A DNA stretch of 64,000 nucleotides. Origin: Ga0077555 sp033764055. Its GTDB lineage: Bacteria > Pseudomonadota > Alphaproteobacteria > Rhizobiales > Hyphomicrobiaceae. A program made the translations under genes and the position numbers. The notes under the pieces were generated by a model, which searched no databases, had not been told where the DNA came from, and was given only the letters and a program-made list of their open reading frames with translations. Position 1 is the first letter of the stretch, and every line of letters begins with the position of its first letter. The stretch lies in assembly GCA_033764055.1 (NCBI GenBank), contig JANRJI010000055.1:1-64000 (forward strand), written 5' to 3'. Of this stretch, positions 62,284 to 64,000 are shown one piece after another.

Positions 62284-63189
62284 ATGGACCTCCTCGGACC
62301 GATGCGCACGTTCGTCCGCGTGGTGGAGGCCGGCAGTTTCACGGCTGTCGCTGCCGAGCAGAGCACGACGCAGCCGACCATCAGCCGGCAGGTGGCGGCG
62401 CTCGAGGAGCATCTCGGTGCCCGTCTCCTGACGCGCACGACACGGGCTCTGGCACTCACGGATGACGGCCGCGCCTTCTACGAGCACGCGCTGCGCGCCC
62501 TCGAGGCCGTCGGCGAAGCGGAGAACGCCGTCGGGCGCCGGCAGGCGAAGCCGACCGGTATGCTCCGGCTCGCCGTGCCGGTCGTGCTCGGGCGCCGGCA
62601 CATCGTGCCGCGAATGGCGCGGTTTCTCGCGCGCTATCCCGAGGTTGCAATCGACCTCGCCATGAGCGACGGCTTCATCGATATGGTCGAGCAGGGCATT
62701 GACTTGGCAATCCGCGTCGGCGAGATCACCGATCAGAGCCTTGTCGCCCGCAAGATCGGCATGGTGAGGCGCTTGACGGTCGCGTCACCGGCCTACCTCA
62801 AGGCCAACGGCACGCCCCGGACTCCCGATGACCTGAAGCAGCACGACTGTATCGTCTACACGCGGCTCGCGACCGGCAACCGGTGGCATTTCGAAAGCAG
62901 TCACGGACCGCTGTCGGTGACCGTCGCGGGCCGCTATCGTGTCGACAACTCCGAGGCCGTGCGCGAGGGCGTGCTCTCCGGTCTCGGCATTGCCGTCATT
63001 CCGGCCTTCGCCTTCTCCGATGAGATCACGCGTGGCACCGTGAAAGTCCTGCTCAAGGCCTATGAGCCCAAGCTGCTGCCGCTCAACGCCGTCTACCCCT
63101 CGCGCCGCTACGTGCCGCTGCGCGTACGCGCCATGATCGACTTTCTCGCCCATGAGCTCGAGATCGACCCGGTGTTGAGCGGTTCCTGA
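62284..63189 (+). CDS. LysR family transcriptional regulator
   Basis: A 301-residue LysR regulator. The winged helix reads MDLLGPMRTFVRVVEAGSFT, then AVAAEQSTTQPTISRQVAAL, EEHLGARLLTRTTRALALTD; the effector domain starts near residue 90 (GMLRLAVPVVLGRRHIVPRM) and contains GIDLAIRVGEITDQSLVARK. This is the CrgA/PecT-like subgroup. An ATG two codons upstream is equally possible; no strong ribosome-binding site was found. It probably regulates the divergent peroxiredoxin gene. Confidence 0.9.
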   Translation: MDLLGPMRTFVRVVEAGSFTAVAAEQSTTQPTISRQVAALEEHLGARLLTRTTRALALTDDGRAFYEHALRALEAVGEAENAVGRRQAKPTGMLRLAVPVVLGRRHIVPRMARFLARYPEVAIDLAMSDGFIDMVEQGIDLAIRVGEITDQSLVARKIGMVRRLTVASPAYLKANGTPRTPDDLKQHDCIVYTRLATGNRWHFESSHGPLSVTVAGRYRVDNSEAVREGVLSGLGIAVIPAFAFSDEITRGTVKVLLKAYEPKLLPLNAVYPSRRYVPLRVRAMIDFLAHELEIDPVLSGS

Positions 63190-63449
63190 GCCGGTGGTAA
63201 AAGTGTCTGAACGAAGCGGGCGCAATTGCTGCTGCCGATGGTGCGCCCGCTCCAAACTCCGTCGAGCAGCAATCATCGCCTGATCGGGTTCGGGAACCGC
63301 ATTCGTTTCTGATAGGAGCCATGCCTCGGCTTGATCAGATTGAGAGCACCGACACTTGAGCGTCCCTATCACGACGCTACCGCTCTAGCCCGATTGCGCC
63401 ATTGCTGGAAGGACTTGTTGGTCCCAAACCGCGCCCGTCGCAGCATTGC

Positions 63450-64000
63450 TTATCTGGATTTCGTCTCGTCCCAGGCGGGTCGCTCGCCGAAGCGGGCGGC
63501 CAGGAAATCGATCAGCAGGCGGGTCTTGGCCGCGAGGTAGCGGTTCGGAGCATAGAGCGCGAACACACCGAGCTCCGTCGGTGGGTTTTCCGGCAGAACG
63601 ACCACCAGCCGGCCGGCCTTGATGTCCGGGCCGACCAGGAAGGTCGGCAGCTTGGTGATGCCCTGCCCGGCGAGCGCGGCAGCGCGCAGGACGTCGCCGT
63701 TGTTCGAGCACATCACGGAATTGATGGCGACGCCGATCGTCTGTCCGGCTTGCGTCAGTTGCCAACGCTGCAGTGTCGTCGTGTGTCCGTAGTTCAGGCA
63801 TCGGTGCTGCGCGAGATCGTCCGGCGTCCTCGGCGCGCCGCGTTCTTTGACGTACTTGGGCGCCGCCACCAGCACACGGCGCGCCGGCGCGAGGCGACGC
63901 GCGATCAGGCTCGAGTCCGCGAGGATGCCGATCCGGATCGTGACATCGACGCCCTCCTCGATCGGATCGATGAAGCGGTCGTTCAGCGTCAGCTCGATCT
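63450..64000 (-). CDS. LysR family regulator, effector-domain part (5' end outside window)
   Basis: A partial gene running off the right edge. The 183 visible codons encode most of a LysR effector domain (IELTLNDRFIDPIEEGVDVT, then IRIGILADSSLIARRLAPAR and ITKLPTFLVGPDIKAGRLVV), ending with FGERPAWDETKSR. The frame is open to the window end without a helix-turn-helix. It has the CrgA-type motif order seen in the other LysR gene but is not closely similar. Nothing recognisable occurs in the 260-bp gap between the two genes. Confidence 0.88.
   Translation of the reverse strand, partial: IELTLNDRFIDPIEEGVDVTIRIGILADSSLIARRLAPARRVLVAAPKYVKERGAPRTPDDLAQHRCLNYGHTTTLQRWQLTQAGQTIGVAINSVMCSNNGDVLRAAALAGQGITKLPTFLVGPDIKAGRLVVVLPENPPTELGVFALYAPNRYLAAKTRLLIDFLAARFGERPAWDETKSR

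Overview
The window reads as one gene-dense stretch of high-GC chromosome from an alphaproteobacterium, most likely a member of the Hyphomicrobiales (Rhizobiales). The reasons are the maf-yacG pair, coaD followed by two cyclophilins, greA, and many ABC uptake operons and single catabolic genes. This placement is inference from gene order and base composition; no rRNA or other marker gene is present.

The most notable content is a selenocysteine (Sec) system seen in two places. At 13646-15376 one reading frame is interrupted only by a UGA at 13952, in the context C-[UGA]-G-S-C. It is followed at bacterial SECIS distance by a hairpin with a GU-bearing loop. About 30 kb away, at 43186-43280, lies a tRNA with anticodon UCA, a 6-bp D stem, a long variable arm and encoded CCA, i.e. 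selC. Together they argue that the UGA is decoded as Sec and that the gene is a full-length UGSC-family selenoprotein rather than a pseudogene. The selenoprotein gene is followed by a paralogue of its C-terminal half that lacks the UGSC domain, then by a thioredoxin-reductase-like flavoprotein with a CAWC motif. Upstream lie tRNA-Leu, an AtzG-like/amidase pair and a divergent dipeptide-type ABC operon. I infer a redox and amide-catabolism locus of unknown substrate.

Layout. 1-3703: the end of a dipeptide/nickel-type ABC operon on the minus strand. 4024-5388: a nucleotide-sugar dehydrogenase. 5587-11368: a second complete dipeptide-type ABC operon on the minus strand. 11667-17812: AtzG-like protein, amidase, tRNA-Leu, UGSC selenoprotein, paralogue, flavoprotein. 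17837-20066: DUF35/thiolase pair and an HbpS-like protein. 20481-26043: hydrolase, EF-hand protein, SRPBCC protein, S9 peptidase, HpcH aldolase, greA. 26629-27975: cupin, yacG, maf. 28298-32464: a 1388-residue lipase/vWA/PPC/RTX protein. 32650-33347: tandem Lin0512 genes. 33536-38131: LysE, coaD, two cyclophilins, a toxin-antitoxin pair, NamZ. 38225-43073: TetR, GST, HAD dehalogenase, a MoCF-binding/NTP-transferase fusion, nitroreductase. 43186-44375: selC, an AT-rich flank and a HExxH protein. 44638-46595: a phosphonate (AEP) module. 47062-53288: a lysine-tailed protein and a P-type ATPase/MetK-like/HMA2/DUF5132 cluster. 53425-61453: VOC protein, a lone PstB, a metallophosphoesterase, and a Ugp-type ABC operon with its own phosphodiesterase. 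61507-64000: peroxiredoxin and two LysR regulators, the last one cut by the window end.

A phosphorus-acquisition theme runs through 44.6-46.6 kb and 53.9-61.5 kb (phosphonatase, PstB, Ugp-type uptake, two phosphoesterases). No CRISPR array, IS transposase, rRNA operon or replication origin was seen.
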